Positions 36,984 through 47,094 are shown, counted from the stretch's first letter. The stretch: 64,000 nt of DNA from Geitlerinema sp. PCC 7407 (GCF_000317045.1 NC_019703.1:3212501-3276500); one strand, 5' to 3'. Translations and numbers: made by a program. The notes: generated from the letters alone by a model not told the origin.

Positions 36984-38642
36984 CTATTGAGCCGGTTTTT
37001 GAGACTGGGTGAACTCCGAGGTCGGCTTGAGAGACACCAGCATTTCCAGCTCACTGGTTCCTTTCTCGGGCCAGGTCGCCGTCACGCCCACACCCCGAAT
37101 CGAGGTCAGCACAGCCTTGGCGTTGGGGGGAATGACGCCCTGCTGGGGCTGCACGATGGAGCGATCGAGCAGGGTCATGACGCTGTCCATGTTGACGTAG
37201 AAGTAGCCCGCGTTGGGTTTGGGCAGGGAGGCTGTGGCGGCCTTGAAGTTGGGGCTGCTGTCGAGGGGCTGCTCGGGCTTAGCAGCGATCGCGCCAATCA
37301 GCGGATCGCCCATGGCAATGAAGATAGAGTTGTTGTCGAGCCAGCCGTGACCCAAGATCGTCTGCTGGGGCAGCCGCCACTCTGTCACCTGGATGCCATT
37401 GACCTCTTTTTGGCCGATGGTCAAGAAATTGCCCTGGGCCAGGGTGTCTAGCTTCTTGAGAGTGGCTTCGGCCGTGGCGCGATCGCTCGTTTGCAGGACC
37501 ATGGCCGCCCCGGCCCCAAAGGGTGCCAGCACCCCTTCATTAGCAGCGATCGCCCCCAGCGCAAACTCCCCATCCATCCAGCCAAACACCTCCTTATCGG
37601 CGTCTAAATTCACCATTTGGAGGTTTTGGCGCACCTGGGTGACCAGGGTTTGCGTCGCGGGGTCCGTCTCTGCCTGATTCACCAGACCCGTCCACAGCGT
37701 TTTCAGTCCCTGGCCCGACACCAGCGCGATCGTCTCCGCCGGAAACTCGCTGATCACCTTCCCCGGCACCGTCTCGTACTTCACCGTGACCGCCTTGGGA
37801 TCCACCTGGGTCAGGGCCTTGATCCGCAGACCGTCATCATCGACTCCCACGCCCATCACCACAGATTTCACCTGCTTGAGCTGCTCCAGGGTCGAGGCAG
37901 GCAGCGGCGCGCCGGGGTTGCTGGCAGACAGCTGCTGAATCGCCGCCGCGTAGTCAGTGATGTAGACCTGGGCAATGGAGTTGGGCAGGTCCACCGATCG
38001 CGACAGGGTCTGGCGGGCTCCCTTGACGTCCGCCAGCGAAGGCTCTCCCTTGAAGGTGTCTACGGCCTGCTGGACAACCGTCTGGGACGGGGAGAGGGCC
38101 AGGTGATCACCGAGGAGGGCAGAGTACAGCTTGGTGCTGTTGCGGGTAGATTCGGTGATTTTGACGCCCTTGTAATCTGTTTCTTTGGTCTGTAGCGTCT
38201 TGTCTTCTTTGAGCTTGTTGGCAAACTGCTGGGCCTTGAGCTTGTCTTTGACGCCCACGACCATCAGCAGCTGAGACTGCTCCGCCGGAGCGCCCTGGGC
38301 CGCCGGGACAAAGGTAGCCATCAGCCCTCCCATCCACGGCTTGAGATCTTGGTCAAAATTGAGCTCGGAGCCTGCGAGGAGCTGAGATTTAAAGGAGTTT
38401 AGGTTGGAGCCGACCAGTTTTTGGGCTTCGGGGGTGCCAAATTTTTGCAGTTCTGCCCAACCCTGGGAATCCATCGAGATAAAGGTCGCCAGCGGGGCTT
38501 CGTCCGGGACGATCTCAGCACTGGCGAGGGGGCTAGAGGCATCTTTGAGCCCGCCCTTAAACAGAAACTGATAGGCAGCTAGGCCGCCTGCAACAACAAT
38601 GACGGCACCAACGGCGGGGGCTATCAGTTTTTTCACAGACAT
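36984..38642 (-). CDS. DUF3352 membrane-anchored protein, paralogue 1
   Basis: The 552-residue protein has an N-terminal signal anchor (about residues 5-28) and a large hydrophilic domain of the DUF3352 family, probably exposed to the periplasm or lumen. Shared blocks with the second copy at 40266-42059 include FGTPEAQK, NFDQDLKPWMGG and QQAVDTFKGEPSL, and a late segment WLDNNSIFIAMGDPLI. The family is common in cyanobacteria and has no known function. It is divergent from cofH. Confidence 0.8.
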   Translation of the reverse strand: MSVKKLIAPAVGAVIVVAGGLAAYQFLFKGGLKDASSPLASAEIVPDEAPLATFISMDSQGWAELQKFGTPEAQKLVGSNLNSFKSQLLAGSELNFDQDLKPWMGGLMATFVPAAQGAPAEQSQLLMVVGVKDKLKAQQFANKLKEDKTLQTKETDYKGVKITESTRNSTKLYSALLGDHLALSPSQTVVQQAVDTFKGEPSLADVKGARQTLSRSVDLPNSIAQVYITDYAAAIQQLSASNPGAPLPASTLEQLKQVKSVVMGVGVDDDGLRIKALTQVDPKAVTVKYETVPGKVISEFPAETIALVSGQGLKTLWTGLVNQAETDPATQTLVTQVRQNLQMVNLDADKEVFGWMDGEFALGAIAANEGVLAPFGAGAAMVLQTSDRATAEATLKKLDTLAQGNFLTIGQKEVNGIQVTEWRLPQQTILGHGWLDNNSIFIAMGDPLIGAIAAKPEQPLDSSPNFKAATASLPKPNAGYFYVNMDSVMTLLDRSIVQPQQGVIPPNAKAVLTSIRGVGVTATWPEKGTSELEMLVSLKPTSEFTQSQKPAQ

Positions 38643-39018
38643 TTTGAATTCTCCTGAGCGTAGACAAGGACTGAGCAGGACGAAGAACGGGGCAACGAGC
38701 AGATAAAAAATGAATCAGTGCGAATTGAGAGAGGATTTTGAAGGGGTTTTGAGAGATGCCAGCGCTGGGGTGGCGATCGCCCGTCTCTAGAATTCCCATG
38801 AGAGTACTAACACGACCCCCCTGGGGAATTCCGGTGCGGGCTGCCACAATGGAAACTGCGTCTTGGCGATCAGGCAGTCTGTCCTTTGATACTGCAACCT
38901 TCCCGGTGGCAGGCGATCGCCAAAAGACCGATCGGCTTGGGCCGGTCCTTTCGTGAGAAGACTCCTTGACCACCGTGCAAAGGGGTCGGCGGCTGTTAAT
39001 CCATGCAAGTGCCCTGAG
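38643..39018. other. Divergent intergenic region DUF3352 / cofH
   Basis: About 375 bp with no supported gene. Codons in frame with cofH continue upstream to 38953 but have no homology. Confidence 0.5.
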
Positions 39019-40188
39019 ATGTCTTTTTCTTTGACCCATGCAGCGGACCGGACGATTGATGCGATTTTAGCCTGCGCCCTGGCTGGCGAGGATCTTTCGG
39101 AGGCGGACGGCGAAGTTCTGCTGCGCCAGAGCGATCCGGGGGCGATCGCGGCCATTCGGGCGGCGGCAGATGCGCTGCGCCAGCGTCAGGCTGGGGACAC
39201 CGTGACCTACGTGGTCAACCGCAACATCAACTTCACCAATATCTGCGAGCAGCACTGTAGTTTTTGTGCGTTTCGGCGAGACCTGGAGGACGAAGGGGCC
39301 TACTGGCTGGACGAAGACGCCCTGGTGGCCAAGGCGGCGGATGCAGTGGCGCGCGGCGCGACGGAGCTGTGCATGCAGGGCGGCCTGAATGTCCACGCCA
39401 AGCGCGACGGCAAGTCACTGCCCTACTACGTTCATCTGGTCCAAACCCTGACCACGGCGTTTCCGGCCCTGCACCTCCACGCCTTTTCGCCCCAGGAGAT
39501 CCAGTTCATCGCTCGGGAAGATGATCTGAGCTACGAGGCGGTGATCGCGGCGCTGGCGGAAGCGGGCGTCGGCTCCCTGCCGGGTACGGCGGCCGAGGTG
39601 CTCGACGATGCGGTGCGGCGGGTGCTGTGTCCCGAAAAAATCAGCGCGGCCACCTGGCTGGAGATTGTCTCGGCGGCCCATCGCCTGGGGATGCCCACCA
39701 CGAGCACGCTGCTGTCGGGCCACATCGAAACCCCGGCCCAGCAAATGCGTCACCTGGGTCAGCTGCGATCGCTCCAGCAGCGATCGCTGCCCGGCGGAAC
39801 GGGGATTACGGAGTTTATTTTGCTGCCCTACGTGGGCCAAGAGGCTCCCAAGGCGCTCCGGCGGCGCGTGGGTCGCGACCAGCCCGTCCTGGCGGACGCC
39901 CTCCAGCTGATGGCGGTGGCCCGGATCTTTTTGGGCAACTGGATTGCTAATCATCAGCCGAGCTGGGTGAAGCTGGGGCTGACTGGGGCAACCGAAGCCC
40001 TCACCTGGGGCTGCAACGACCTGGGGGGAACCCTTATGGAAGAACACATCACCAGCATGGCGGGAGCGACCGGAGGAACCTGCTTGCAGGTCGAAGATCT
40101 GCGAGGGGCGATCGCCTCCCTCGGCCGACCGGCCCAGCAGCGGGACACCCTCTATCGCCCCATCCACCAGTCCACCGCCGCAGGCTAG
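39019..40188 (+). CDS. cofH: FO synthase subunit 2 (radical SAM)
   Basis: The 389-residue radical-SAM enzyme joins a tyrosine-derived radical to 5-amino-6-ribitylaminouracil. With CofG it makes 7,8-didemethyl-8-hydroxy-5-deazariboflavin (FO), in cyanobacteria the antenna chromophore of DNA photolyase rather than a step to F420. The iron-sulfur motif is CEQHCSFC in [17 protein letters not shown], followed by LCMQGGLN and [13 protein letters not shown] at 39019 is chosen; an earlier in-frame start at 38953 adds 22 residues. No cofG is in the window. The DUF3352 neighbours have no evident link. Confidence 0.9.
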   Translation: MSFSLTHAADRTIDAILACALAGEDLSEADGEVLLRQSDPGAIAAIRAAADALRQRQAGDTVTYVVNRNINFTNICEQHCSFCAFRRDLEDEGAYWLDEDALVAKAADAVARGATELCMQGGLNVHAKRDGKSLPYYVHLVQTLTTAFPALHLHAFSPQEIQFIAREDDLSYEAVIAALAEAGVGSLPGTAAEVLDDAVRRVLCPEKISAATWLEIVSAAHRLGMPTTSTLLSGHIETPAQQMRHLGQLRSLQQRSLPGGTGITEFILLPYVGQEAPKALRRRVGRDQPVLADALQLMAVARIFLGNWIANHQPSWVKLGLTGATEALTWGCNDLGGTLMEEHITSMAGATGGTCLQVEDLRGAIASLGRPAQQRDTLYRPIHQSTAAG

Positions 40189-40265
40189 GGGTTTGTCGCC
40201 CCCGTCGCGACCGTCCCCGTGAGCCTGCTACATTGGCAATTGCACTGCTGACTCTGCACAAGCCC

Positions 40266-42059
40266 ATGCCCGAGAAAGAGAAAAAGCGCTCCTCAATTTT
40301 GCTGACGCTTAGCGCAGCGGTTCTGCTCATCGGGGGCGGAGCAGTCGCTTATTGGCTCATGCAGCGGCGGCCCGTCACCACGGATTTGCCCCCGGGCAGC
40401 GCAGTGATTCCCGAGGAAGCGATCGCGACGATTTCGCTGTCCACCGACGCTGCTCAGTGGGACCGGCTGCGCGCGTTCGGCACCCCCAAGTCCCAGAAAG
40501 CGTTTGATACCCAGCTCACCCAGTGGCGCGATCGCCTCTTCAGCGCCAACGGCTACAACTTTCAGCGTGACATCCGGCCCTGGGTCGGCCGTGAAATTAC
40601 GGTGGCGGTCCTGGCCAGCGCGCCGCCCGGGGAGGCCAAGGCCCAAACCGGCTCTAGCGCCACTCCTCCAGCGCCCATCGATCCCCAGAGCCTGCTGTGG
40701 GTGATGCCCATCGCCAACCCCGAGCGCCTGCAGCCTCTGCTCAATAAACCGCCCAAAGGAGAAGCCTGGAGCGAGGAAACCTACAAAGAGATTCCGATCA
40801 AGACGACGCCCGCCGGCACCGCCACGCCCTACGCCATGGCCAAGCTGGGGGAAGAGTATCTGGTGGTGTCTACCAGCGTGGAAGGGGTGCAGCAAGCCAT
40901 CGATACCTTCAAGGGCGATCGCTCGTTGGTGACGACGCCGGGGTTTGTGGACGCCCTGGCCAACTTGCAAACGCCGCCCCCGATTTTCCGGGTCTATCTC
41001 AATGTTCCGGCCCTGGCCACCAACACCGCCGCAACGCTGGCCCAGCCCTTTCCGCCCCAGGCCATCAGCCTCCTGCGCCAAAATCAGGGCATGGTGGCCC
41101 ACGCCGTCCTCCAAGAGGAGGGGGTGCTGTTTCAGGGGGTTTCCTGGCTGCGGCCGGACAGCGATCGCAAGCACGCGATCGCCAACGACGCCGGCGAGCT
41201 GCCCAGCCGCCTACCAGCCAACACCCTGATGATGCTCTCCGACGGCAACTTCCAGCGGCTGTGGGAGTCCTACGAGCCCGCAGCCGAAGCCAATCCCAAC
41301 GCCCCCTTTAGCCCCAGCTGGCTCAAAGAGGCCCTGCAATCCACCGTCGGCCTAGACTGGGAAAAAGACTTTCTCAGCTGGATGGAAGGGGAAGCGTCCC
41401 TGGCGCTGGTGCCCACCACTAGCAGCGCCCCGCCCAACCTGCCCGTGGGCCTGATGTTTTTGGTGGAGGCCAGCGATCGCTCGGCCGCCGAGGAAACCAT
41501 GGCCAAACTAGACAGCACCATGGCCGAGAAGTATCGCCTGAAGGTGAACGAAGCGCGGGTCAATGGCCAGCCCGTCGTCAACTGGACCTCGGAGTATGGC
41601 GCCATTACGGTGACCCACGGCTGGCTCAGCGGCAATGTCGGTTTCTTCACCCTGGGCGTCGGCGACACCATTGCCCAGACCATCAATCCCGAGCCCGCCG
41701 CCCCCCTTTCAGAAAACAGCCTCTTCCAGCGATCGCTGCCGTCCAACCAGCTTCAGCAGCCCTTCAACGGCCGCTTCTTCATTGACGTCGATCGCACCCT
41801 CGAAGCGCTCAAGCCCTGGGTCCAGCTCCCCGAAAGTCAGCGCACCTTCATCGAAGCCATGCGCACCATCGGCATCACTGCCGCCATTCGCGACGGGCGC
41901 AATACCCGCTTTGATATCTTGCTGCGGCTGAAGAAGGTCGGCGAAGTTCGCCCCCTGCCCAGCCCCACCAGCAGCCGCCTGCTGCCGGACAGCACCGGCG
42001 ATACCGCAGCTCAGCGCGGACCGGAGGAGGCGAGCGGCGCTGTCAAATCCAGCACGTGA
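40266..42059 (+). CDS. DUF3352 membrane-anchored protein, paralogue 2
   Basis: A 597-residue protein with a basic N-terminus (MPEKEKKRSS), one transmembrane helix (about residues 11-31) and a DUF3352 domain. It shares FGTPKSQK, a NFQRDIRPWVG block and QQAIDTFKGDRSL with the gene at 36984-38642, so the two are paralogues flanking cofH. ATG at 40266 is preferred over a TTG at 40233. The last two codons and the stop (ACG TGA) lie inside the left boundary of element copy B, so the element may have supplied the present stop and altered the C-terminus. Confidence 0.8.
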   Translation: MPEKEKKRSSILLTLSAAVLLIGGGAVAYWLMQRRPVTTDLPPGSAVIPEEAIATISLSTDAAQWDRLRAFGTPKSQKAFDTQLTQWRDRLFSANGYNFQRDIRPWVGREITVAVLASAPPGEAKAQTGSSATPPAPIDPQSLLWVMPIANPERLQPLLNKPPKGEAWSEETYKEIPIKTTPAGTATPYAMAKLGEEYLVVSTSVEGVQQAIDTFKGDRSLVTTPGFVDALANLQTPPPIFRVYLNVPALATNTAATLAQPFPPQAISLLRQNQGMVAHAVLQEEGVLFQGVSWLRPDSDRKHAIANDAGELPSRLPANTLMMLSDGNFQRLWESYEPAAEANPNAPFSPSWLKEALQSTVGLDWEKDFLSWMEGEASLALVPTTSSAPPNLPVGLMFLVEASDRSAAEETMAKLDSTMAEKYRLKVNEARVNGQPVVNWTSEYGAITVTHGWLSGNVGFFTLGVGDTIAQTINPEPAAPLSENSLFQRSLPSNQLQQPFNGRFFIDVDRTLEALKPWVQLPESQRTFIEAMRTIGITAAIRDGRNTRFDILLRLKKVGEVRPLPSPTSSRLLPDSTGDTAAQRGPEEASGAVKSST

Positions 42060-42486
42060 CATACTCCTACGCTGATACTGACGTATGCAGCGTAGGCTTC
42101 TCAGTGACCCCTGGTATCCCATCGGGCGTTTCCTGAGCTTTATTGACGATACGGGATGCCCCACCGCACCGGAACAATACAAAGAGTGTTGTTCTCTCCT
42201 TGGTACTGCTGGAATTTTACCTGCCCACAGATGCGACGACGAATCGTCTGTTTCTAGGCAGAACCCCCTATTCCAGGTTGTCAAGGTTCAAGTTTCAGGG
42301 CGGCGATTAGCTCAAACCCTTAGCCTGATTATCTCACCCGTTTTGTATCATGAGAGATTTGCTCGTTTCCTCCATCTCCCCTCCTCGCGCCTGCGGCATA
42401 GGTCAGAGGAGCGTCGTTCGCTCGTTCGCATTCATCTCAACGTCAAATCAAAGATGGTGGCGTGAGGCTTCTGCTGCTTTGGCTAA
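42054..42486 (-). repeat. Interspersed ~435 bp element, copy B (inverted relative to copy A)
   Basis: The reverse complement of 13464-13898 with few differences. It begins in the final codons of the DUF3352 gene and ends about 240 bp before ccsA. The terminal hairpin is CCTACGCTG/CAGCGTAGG, and a C-G pair here replaces a U-G pair of copy A when read in the copy A plus orientation, a structure-preserving change. The nested stem and the GAACAA/TTGTTC stem are also intact. The plus strand has a 126-codon open frame whose first ~80 codons match copy A's, after which a 2 nt length difference shifts the frame. Confidence 0.85.
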
Positions 42487-42726
42487 GGCGATCGCCCCTT
42501 GGCCTCTCCCATAGGAGAGACGCCCAATAGTCGATAGGATAGTGTTTTGGTGAGCAGCACCATCCCGGCCGCTGGTCCCTGGACTTGCAGGGATTCCCTG
42601 CCAGGGCGTCGGCCAGCAGAAGCTCGGGGACCTAGGCCCCCGCTCAGCCGCAACGCGATCGCCTTCCAAGCGCTTTGATATCCGTCTTTTGAGAATCTTC
42701 GTTCCTTTTTTGCCGGAGCACACACC
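42487..42726 (+). other. Upstream region of ccsA
   Basis: About 240 bp with a small hairpin (CTCTCC 42504-42509 with GGAGAG 42514-42519) and a GC-rich stretch with several short inverted repeats around 42565-42615. Probably promoter and leader of ccsA-tilS. No gene seen. Confidence 0.45.
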
Positions 42727-43731
42727 ATGAATTTGGTTGAACTGCAAGCCACGTTGGATAACGTGTCCTTTGCCGTCTTATTTATCACGATGCTGCTGTA
42801 CTGGCTGGGGGCTGCCTTCCCTGGGTTGCGCTTCTTGCCAACGGTGGGCACAGCGGGCATGGCGATCGCCAATCTCTGCATTGCGGCCCTGCTGGGAGCG
42901 CGCTGGCTAGATGCTGGCTACTTCCCCCTGAGCAATCTCTACGAGTCCCTTTTCTTTGTGGCGTGGGGCATCACGGCCATGCATCTGGTGGCCGAGCGGA
43001 TGAGCGAAAGCCGCTTGGTGGGCACGGTGACTGCTCCGGTGGCCATGGGCATTACGGCCTTTGCGGCGCTGTCGCTGCCCGACACGATGCAGCACGCTGA
43101 GCCCCTGGTACCGGCCCTGAAGTCCAACTGGCTCATGATGCACGTCAGCGTGATGCTCCTAAGCTATGCCGCCCTGATGGTGGGAGCTCTGATGGCGATC
43201 GCCTTCCTGGTGGTCACGCGGGGCCAGGCCGTGGAGCTGCGCGGTAGCTCGGTAGGCACGGGGGGCTTCCGGACCTATCGGGTCCGGCGGGCCGACGGAG
43301 CAGAAGAAGCTTCAGCGCCGGTCTTGGCCGGAGGCGATCGCCCGGGCAGCACCGCTGTCCTCACCGCCGCCAGCGCCGCTGTCGCTGCCACCAGCCTTTC
43401 TCCCCAGCGCCTCAGTCTGGCCGACACCCTCGACAACGTCAGCTACCGGATGGTGGGCCTGGGCTTTCCGCTGCTGACCATCGGCATCATTGCTGGAGCC
43501 GTGTGGGCCAACGAAGCCTGGGGCTCTTACTGGAGCTGGGACCCCAAAGAAACCTGGGCGCTGATCACGTGGCTCGTGTTTGCGGCCTACCTCCACGCCC
43601 GCATCACTCGGGGTTGGCAAGGCCGGCGACCGGCGCTGCTGGCAGCGAGCGGGTTTGTGGTGGTCTGGGTTTGCTACCTGGGGGTCAACCTGCTGGGCAA
43701 AGGACTCCACTCCTACGGCTGGTTTTTCTAG
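42727..43731 (+). CDS. ccsA: Cytochrome c biogenesis protein CcsA
   Basis: The 334-residue polytopic protein of system II cytochrome c maturation carries haem across the thylakoid membrane to Ccs1. The haem-binding tryptophan-rich WWD segment is visible as [18 protein letters not shown] (about residues 262-279), and [12 protein letters not shown] and [10 protein letters not shown] give further conserved haem-handling histidine regions. A variable loop of about 70 residues between about 165 and 235 is hydrophilic. Some databases call this family CcsB. tilS starts 7 bp after the stop. Confidence 0.93.
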   Translation: MNLVELQATLDNVSFAVLFITMLLYWLGAAFPGLRFLPTVGTAGMAIANLCIAALLGARWLDAGYFPLSNLYESLFFVAWGITAMHLVAERMSESRLVGTVTAPVAMGITAFAALSLPDTMQHAEPLVPALKSNWLMMHVSVMLLSYAALMVGALMAIAFLVVTRGQAVELRGSSVGTGGFRTYRVRRADGAEEASAPVLAGGDRPGSTAVLTAASAAVAATSLSPQRLSLADTLDNVSYRMVGLGFPLLTIGIIAGAVWANEAWGSYWSWDPKETWALITWLVFAAYLHARITRGWQGRRPALLAASGFVVVWVCYLGVNLLGKGLHSYGWFF

Positions 43732-43738
43732 AGTCCCA

Positions 43739-44740
43739 GTGAGACCTCGTTCGCCCTGGAGCCCGCTGCACGCTCGGTTACACCAAACCTTGCGGCAGCG
43801 GGCTTTGGTTTTGTCTCGGGAGCGCCTGCTCATTGCCGTTTCGGGCGGCCAGGATTCCCTCTGTCTGGCCAAGCTGCTGGTTGATCTTCAGCCCAAGTGG
43901 GAGTGGACCTTGGCGATCGCTCACTGCGACCATCGATGGCGCCCAGACTCCGAGGCCAACGCCCGTCATGTGCGATCGCTGGCCCAGGCCTGGGGAGTTG
44001 ACTACTTCCAGGAGGTGGCTGGGCGATCGCTCCCCAGCGAGGCGGCGGCGCGGCAGTGGCGCTATGAGGCCCTGACGGCGATCGCCCAGCAAGGGGCGTT
44101 CTCGCGCATCCTGACGGGCCACACCGCCAGCGATCGCGCCGAGACTTTGCTATTTAACCTGTTGCGGGGCAGCGGGGCCGACGGCCTCCAGGCCCTCACC
44201 TGGCGCAGACCCCTTGCGGCTGATGTCGAGCTAGTGCGCCCCTTGCTCAACTTCACCCGGACCGAGACCGGCGACTTTTGCCGCACCGGGCAGCTGCCGG
44301 TCTGGGAAGACAGCACCAATCAAGACCTGAGCTACCGGCGAAACCGGATTCGGCAGGAACTGCTGCCCTACCTAAGCGACCATTTCAATCCACGGGCCGA
44401 GCAGGCCCTGGCCCAGACAGCCGAGCTGCTCCAGGACGATGTGCAGTATCTCGAAGCAGAAGCCACCGCCTGGCGACTGCGCGCCCAGGATCCTGCTGCC
44501 GATCAGCCATCCTGCCGGATCAACCGCCGCATTCTCCAGGGCGCTCCTCTTGCCCTCCAGCGGCGATCGCTTCGCCAGTGGCTACAGCTCCATCTGCCTC
44601 AGCAGCCTACCTTCGGCGATATCGAGAAAGTTGTGGCGCTGCTGAGCGCCCCCCAGCGCCACCAGAGCGACCCCTTTCCGGGCGGGGCGATCGCCCGAGT
44701 CCAGGGTGAGTGGATCGAGCTGGTCGGGCCAATGTCCTAG
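43739..44740 (+). CDS. tilS: tRNA(Ile)-lysidine synthase
   Basis: The 333-residue enzyme modifies the CAU anticodon of a tRNA-Ile so that it reads AUA. The PP-loop ATP site is AVSGGQDSLCLAKLL, followed by AHCDHRWR, GHTASDRAETLLFNLLRGSG and EDSTNQDLSYRRNRIRQELLP, all diagnostic of TilS. It is a short cyanobacterial form. GTG at 43739 is chosen; it lies 7 bp past the ccsA stop, which suggests translational coupling. The frame is open further upstream through ccsA but only as a shadow. Confidence 0.92.
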   Translation: MRPRSPWSPLHARLHQTLRQRALVLSRERLLIAVSGGQDSLCLAKLLVDLQPKWEWTLAIAHCDHRWRPDSEANARHVRSLAQAWGVDYFQEVAGRSLPSEAAARQWRYEALTAIAQQGAFSRILTGHTASDRAETLLFNLLRGSGADGLQALTWRRPLAADVELVRPLLNFTRTETGDFCRTGQLPVWEDSTNQDLSYRRNRIRQELLPYLSDHFNPRAEQALAQTAELLQDDVQYLEAEATAWRLRAQDPAADQPSCRINRRILQGAPLALQRRSLRQWLQLHLPQQPTFGDIEKVVALLSAPQRHQSDPFPGGAIARVQGEWIELVGPMS

Positions 44741-44766
44741 GGCCAAGATACGCGCGATCGCAGAGC

Positions 44767-44795
44767 AAAAAGGCCGGGAGAGCGTTCTCCCGGCC
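44767..44795 (-). terminator. Terminator of hmpF
   Basis: A 10 bp stem (GGCCGGGAGA / TCTCCCGGCC) with a 4 nt loop, followed on the minus strand by five T. It may also stop tilS transcripts. Confidence 0.82.
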
Positions 44796-44886
44796 CACCA
44801 AGGTCATAGGACTATCGATCCAAACACGTCAATCCTGGCCAAAACCTGAGCAAAACGCGCCAGGCAAGGGCACCCCGCACAAGCGA

Positions 44887-46653
44887 CTAAGAAGCGGCCA
44901 GCTCCGGCGCTTGCTCGGCCACCAGGCTCTGCATCACCTGCCGCATGTCGGCGATCGCCTGGAGCTGGTAGTCGCTGGCTTCTTGGAACTGTCCCAAAAT
45001 CCCGGCGATCGCCTCAGAAGCCTGGCGCAACCCATTGAGGCTGTCCTGGGTCGGCTGCAGCCACTCCTGATACAGGTTGACCTGTCCCCACAGCTCAGCC
45101 ACGGTGCTCCGCTGCGATCGCAGGTTTTCTTCCCACTGCTTGAGCTCGTTGCGCTTGGCGTCTTGCTCTCCCGTTTGCTGGCTGATCATGCCCTGAGCCT
45201 GCTCGATCGCGCCCCGCATCTGAGAGACCTGGCCCTCCAGCTTTTGGAGCACCTCTGCCTGCTGCTGCCGCTGGCTATCGAGCTGGGACAGCACCGGCCC
45301 GAGGTCCACCGTCGGACGCTCCTGGGACGAGTCCACCTGGATTCCCTGACGGCGCTGCAACACCGATTGGTGCTTGGCCAAGACTTCCTGGCGCTCCCGC
45401 AGGTTCCGGCGCTGGCCCACGAGGGTTTCATTCAGCATCTGGTAGCGATCTTGCTCCTCGGCCAGCTCTGTTTCCAGGGCGAGGCGATCGTAGTCATTGG
45501 CGCTCTGAATCTTCTGCTGGAGCGCTTCGATTTCTTCCATCTGTAGGCGCAGCTCTTCTTCCTGGTCATTCACAAAGTGATAGACCTTATCTTGGTCGCG
45601 CTGGAGGTCTTGGACCAGGGATTGCAGCTCATCAACGGGCATCTTGTCGAGGGCTTCCAGGTCAATGCGGGCGCTGACCTGGACATCGTCAGATGACTCA
45701 GCCAGGCGATACATCTGCTGATAGAGATCTTCCTGATTTTGCAGCAGCAGGCTCAGGTTCTGGGCTTCTTCTTGCTTGAGCTGGAGCGTGGTCTGCTGGA
45801 TTTTGACTTCACCGCAAGCTTGGTCCAGGGAGACTTGGGCTTGGTGCCATTCTTGCCAGCGTGTCTCGAGATCCTGGCTCTGGCGATCGACTTCTGCCTG
45901 GAGCTGCTCAGCTTCGCTGCGCTTTTGCTCTAGACGCTGCCAGTGCTGATCGAGGAGGGTCTGCTGACCACTGATCAGGCCAAAGGCTTGATTGACCTGC
46001 TCACGGATCTGGTCGGTGGGAGCGACAGCGCCCGAGATACGGCTCAGGATTTCGTGGAGTTTATTGGCCTGCTCAGCGTCGAGACCCGCCGACTTTTGAA
46101 TGTCTTCCTTGGTCTCTTCTAGGCGGCGCATCTCGCCCCGCAGGTGCTCCCAGGCGCCTTCTAGCTCTTGGCTCTTGCGCTCGATTTCTTCGCGCAGGCG
46201 ATCGGCTTCTTCACGGGCTCCGGCGATTTCCTGGCGCTGCTGCTCTAGCTTTTCAGAGTCTTCTTCGAGGGCTTGAAGCTGCTCGCGCCGCGCTTCCATT
46301 TCCATTTCGCGGCGGTTGAGCTCTTGACTTTGGTAGGTCAAGGACTGCTTCCACTGCTCGATTTCTTCTTCTTGGGTTTTGAACTTCTCCTGCATGCGGG
46401 AGAAGTTTTGCAGGATGCTGACTAGCTGCCGTCCGGCTTCCTGCACCCGTTTGACCTGACGGTTGTTGTTTAGGTCGGCAAGTACTAGAGCCCCAGCGTT
46501 GAAGTTTTTAGCTTCTTCTGCTGCAATGACTTCTTCTCCAGGAACTGCCGTCCAGTTTTGTTCAGAGCGTTGGCAGGCTAGCAACTTTAGTTCTACCTTG
46601 CCGCCTAGGCCAAAGCTCGCTGTGGTTTTTTGTACTTCCGCTAGATACAGCAC
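44887..46653 (-). CDS. hmpF: Pilus motility taxis protein HmpF
   Basis: The 588-residue protein has a short globular N-terminal domain (MLYLAEVQKTTASFGLG to about residue 70) followed by a very long coiled coil rich in Gln, Glu and Leu up to the C-terminus. This matches HmpF, a cyanobacteria-specific cytoplasmic protein needed for type IV pilus motility; in filamentous species it localises to the poles. It is divergent from hmpA, in the same order I recall for the hmp locus of Nostoc punctiforme. It ends at a strong terminator. Confidence 0.9.
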   Translation of the reverse strand: MLYLAEVQKTTASFGLGGKVELKLLACQRSEQNWTAVPGEEVIAAEEAKNFNAGALVLADLNNNRQVKRVQEAGRQLVSILQNFSRMQEKFKTQEEEIEQWKQSLTYQSQELNRREMEMEARREQLQALEEDSEKLEQQRQEIAGAREEADRLREEIERKSQELEGAWEHLRGEMRRLEETKEDIQKSAGLDAEQANKLHEILSRISGAVAPTDQIREQVNQAFGLISGQQTLLDQHWQRLEQKRSEAEQLQAEVDRQSQDLETRWQEWHQAQVSLDQACGEVKIQQTTLQLKQEEAQNLSLLLQNQEDLYQQMYRLAESSDDVQVSARIDLEALDKMPVDELQSLVQDLQRDQDKVYHFVNDQEEELRLQMEEIEALQQKIQSANDYDRLALETELAEEQDRYQMLNETLVGQRRNLRERQEVLAKHQSVLQRRQGIQVDSSQERPTVDLGPVLSQLDSQRQQQAEVLQKLEGQVSQMRGAIEQAQGMISQQTGEQDAKRNELKQWEENLRSQRSTVAELWGQVNLYQEWLQPTQDSLNGLRQASEAIAGILGQFQEASDYQLQAIADMRQVMQSLVAEQAPELAAS

Positions 46654-47094
46654 GCCGATAGTCCTCTTCCGTGTCTATGCCCAGTCCTGCAACAGACTTA
46701 ACCCCCTACAGATTAATCGCCATGGTAAATCAAATCGCAGGGAGAAATGTTTGTGAAAAACGCGAAACACACCAAGACGAGCGATCGCCCCGAAGTTGCG
46801 TCTGCCATGTTATTGAATGCTATCCCGAGATCCTGACCGACGGCCAATGGGTTCTCGATGAAACTCGCCGAAACCCAGTCCAAGGCCAATGGTTGCTACT
46901 ACAGGTTATACCCTGGTTCTGGCGATGGCGTTTCCGGACAGGAATATTAAGATGCGGGACTTCAAGGAGGTTTTACAATCAAGTTAACTTTTAAGTTAAC
47001 GTGTTGGCACGGCTTAGGGCAGACCCTGAGGCGATCGCCGCGAGTGAAGACGGAGAGACGCCCCCGGAGGCCCTTAGGAGAGCATCGGCGCTGC
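46654..47094. other. Divergent promoter region hmpF / hmpA
   Basis: About 440 bp between the two divergent motility units. It contains the inverted repeat at 46983-47000. Codons in frame with hmpA continue to 47044 but the family start is at 47095. No gene supported. Confidence 0.55.
46983..47000. promoter_or_regulatory. GTTAAC inverted repeat upstream of hmpA
   Basis: GTTAACTT (46983-46990) and AAGTTAAC (46993-47000) are perfect inverted copies separated by TT, and each contains the palindrome GTTAAC. The site is 95 bp upstream of the hmpA start. It is a plausible operator for the motility locus; the regulator is unknown. Confidence 0.4.

Noticed and set aside
38953-39018. Earlier start for cofH
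   Set aside because: The 22 added residues ([11 protein letters not shown]...) have no match in CofH proteins and no better ribosome binding site.
13464-42486. The ~435 bp element as a group II intron or complete insertion sequence
   Set aside because: No reverse transcriptase or transposase is present, no matching terminal inverted repeats and no target-site duplication could be seen.
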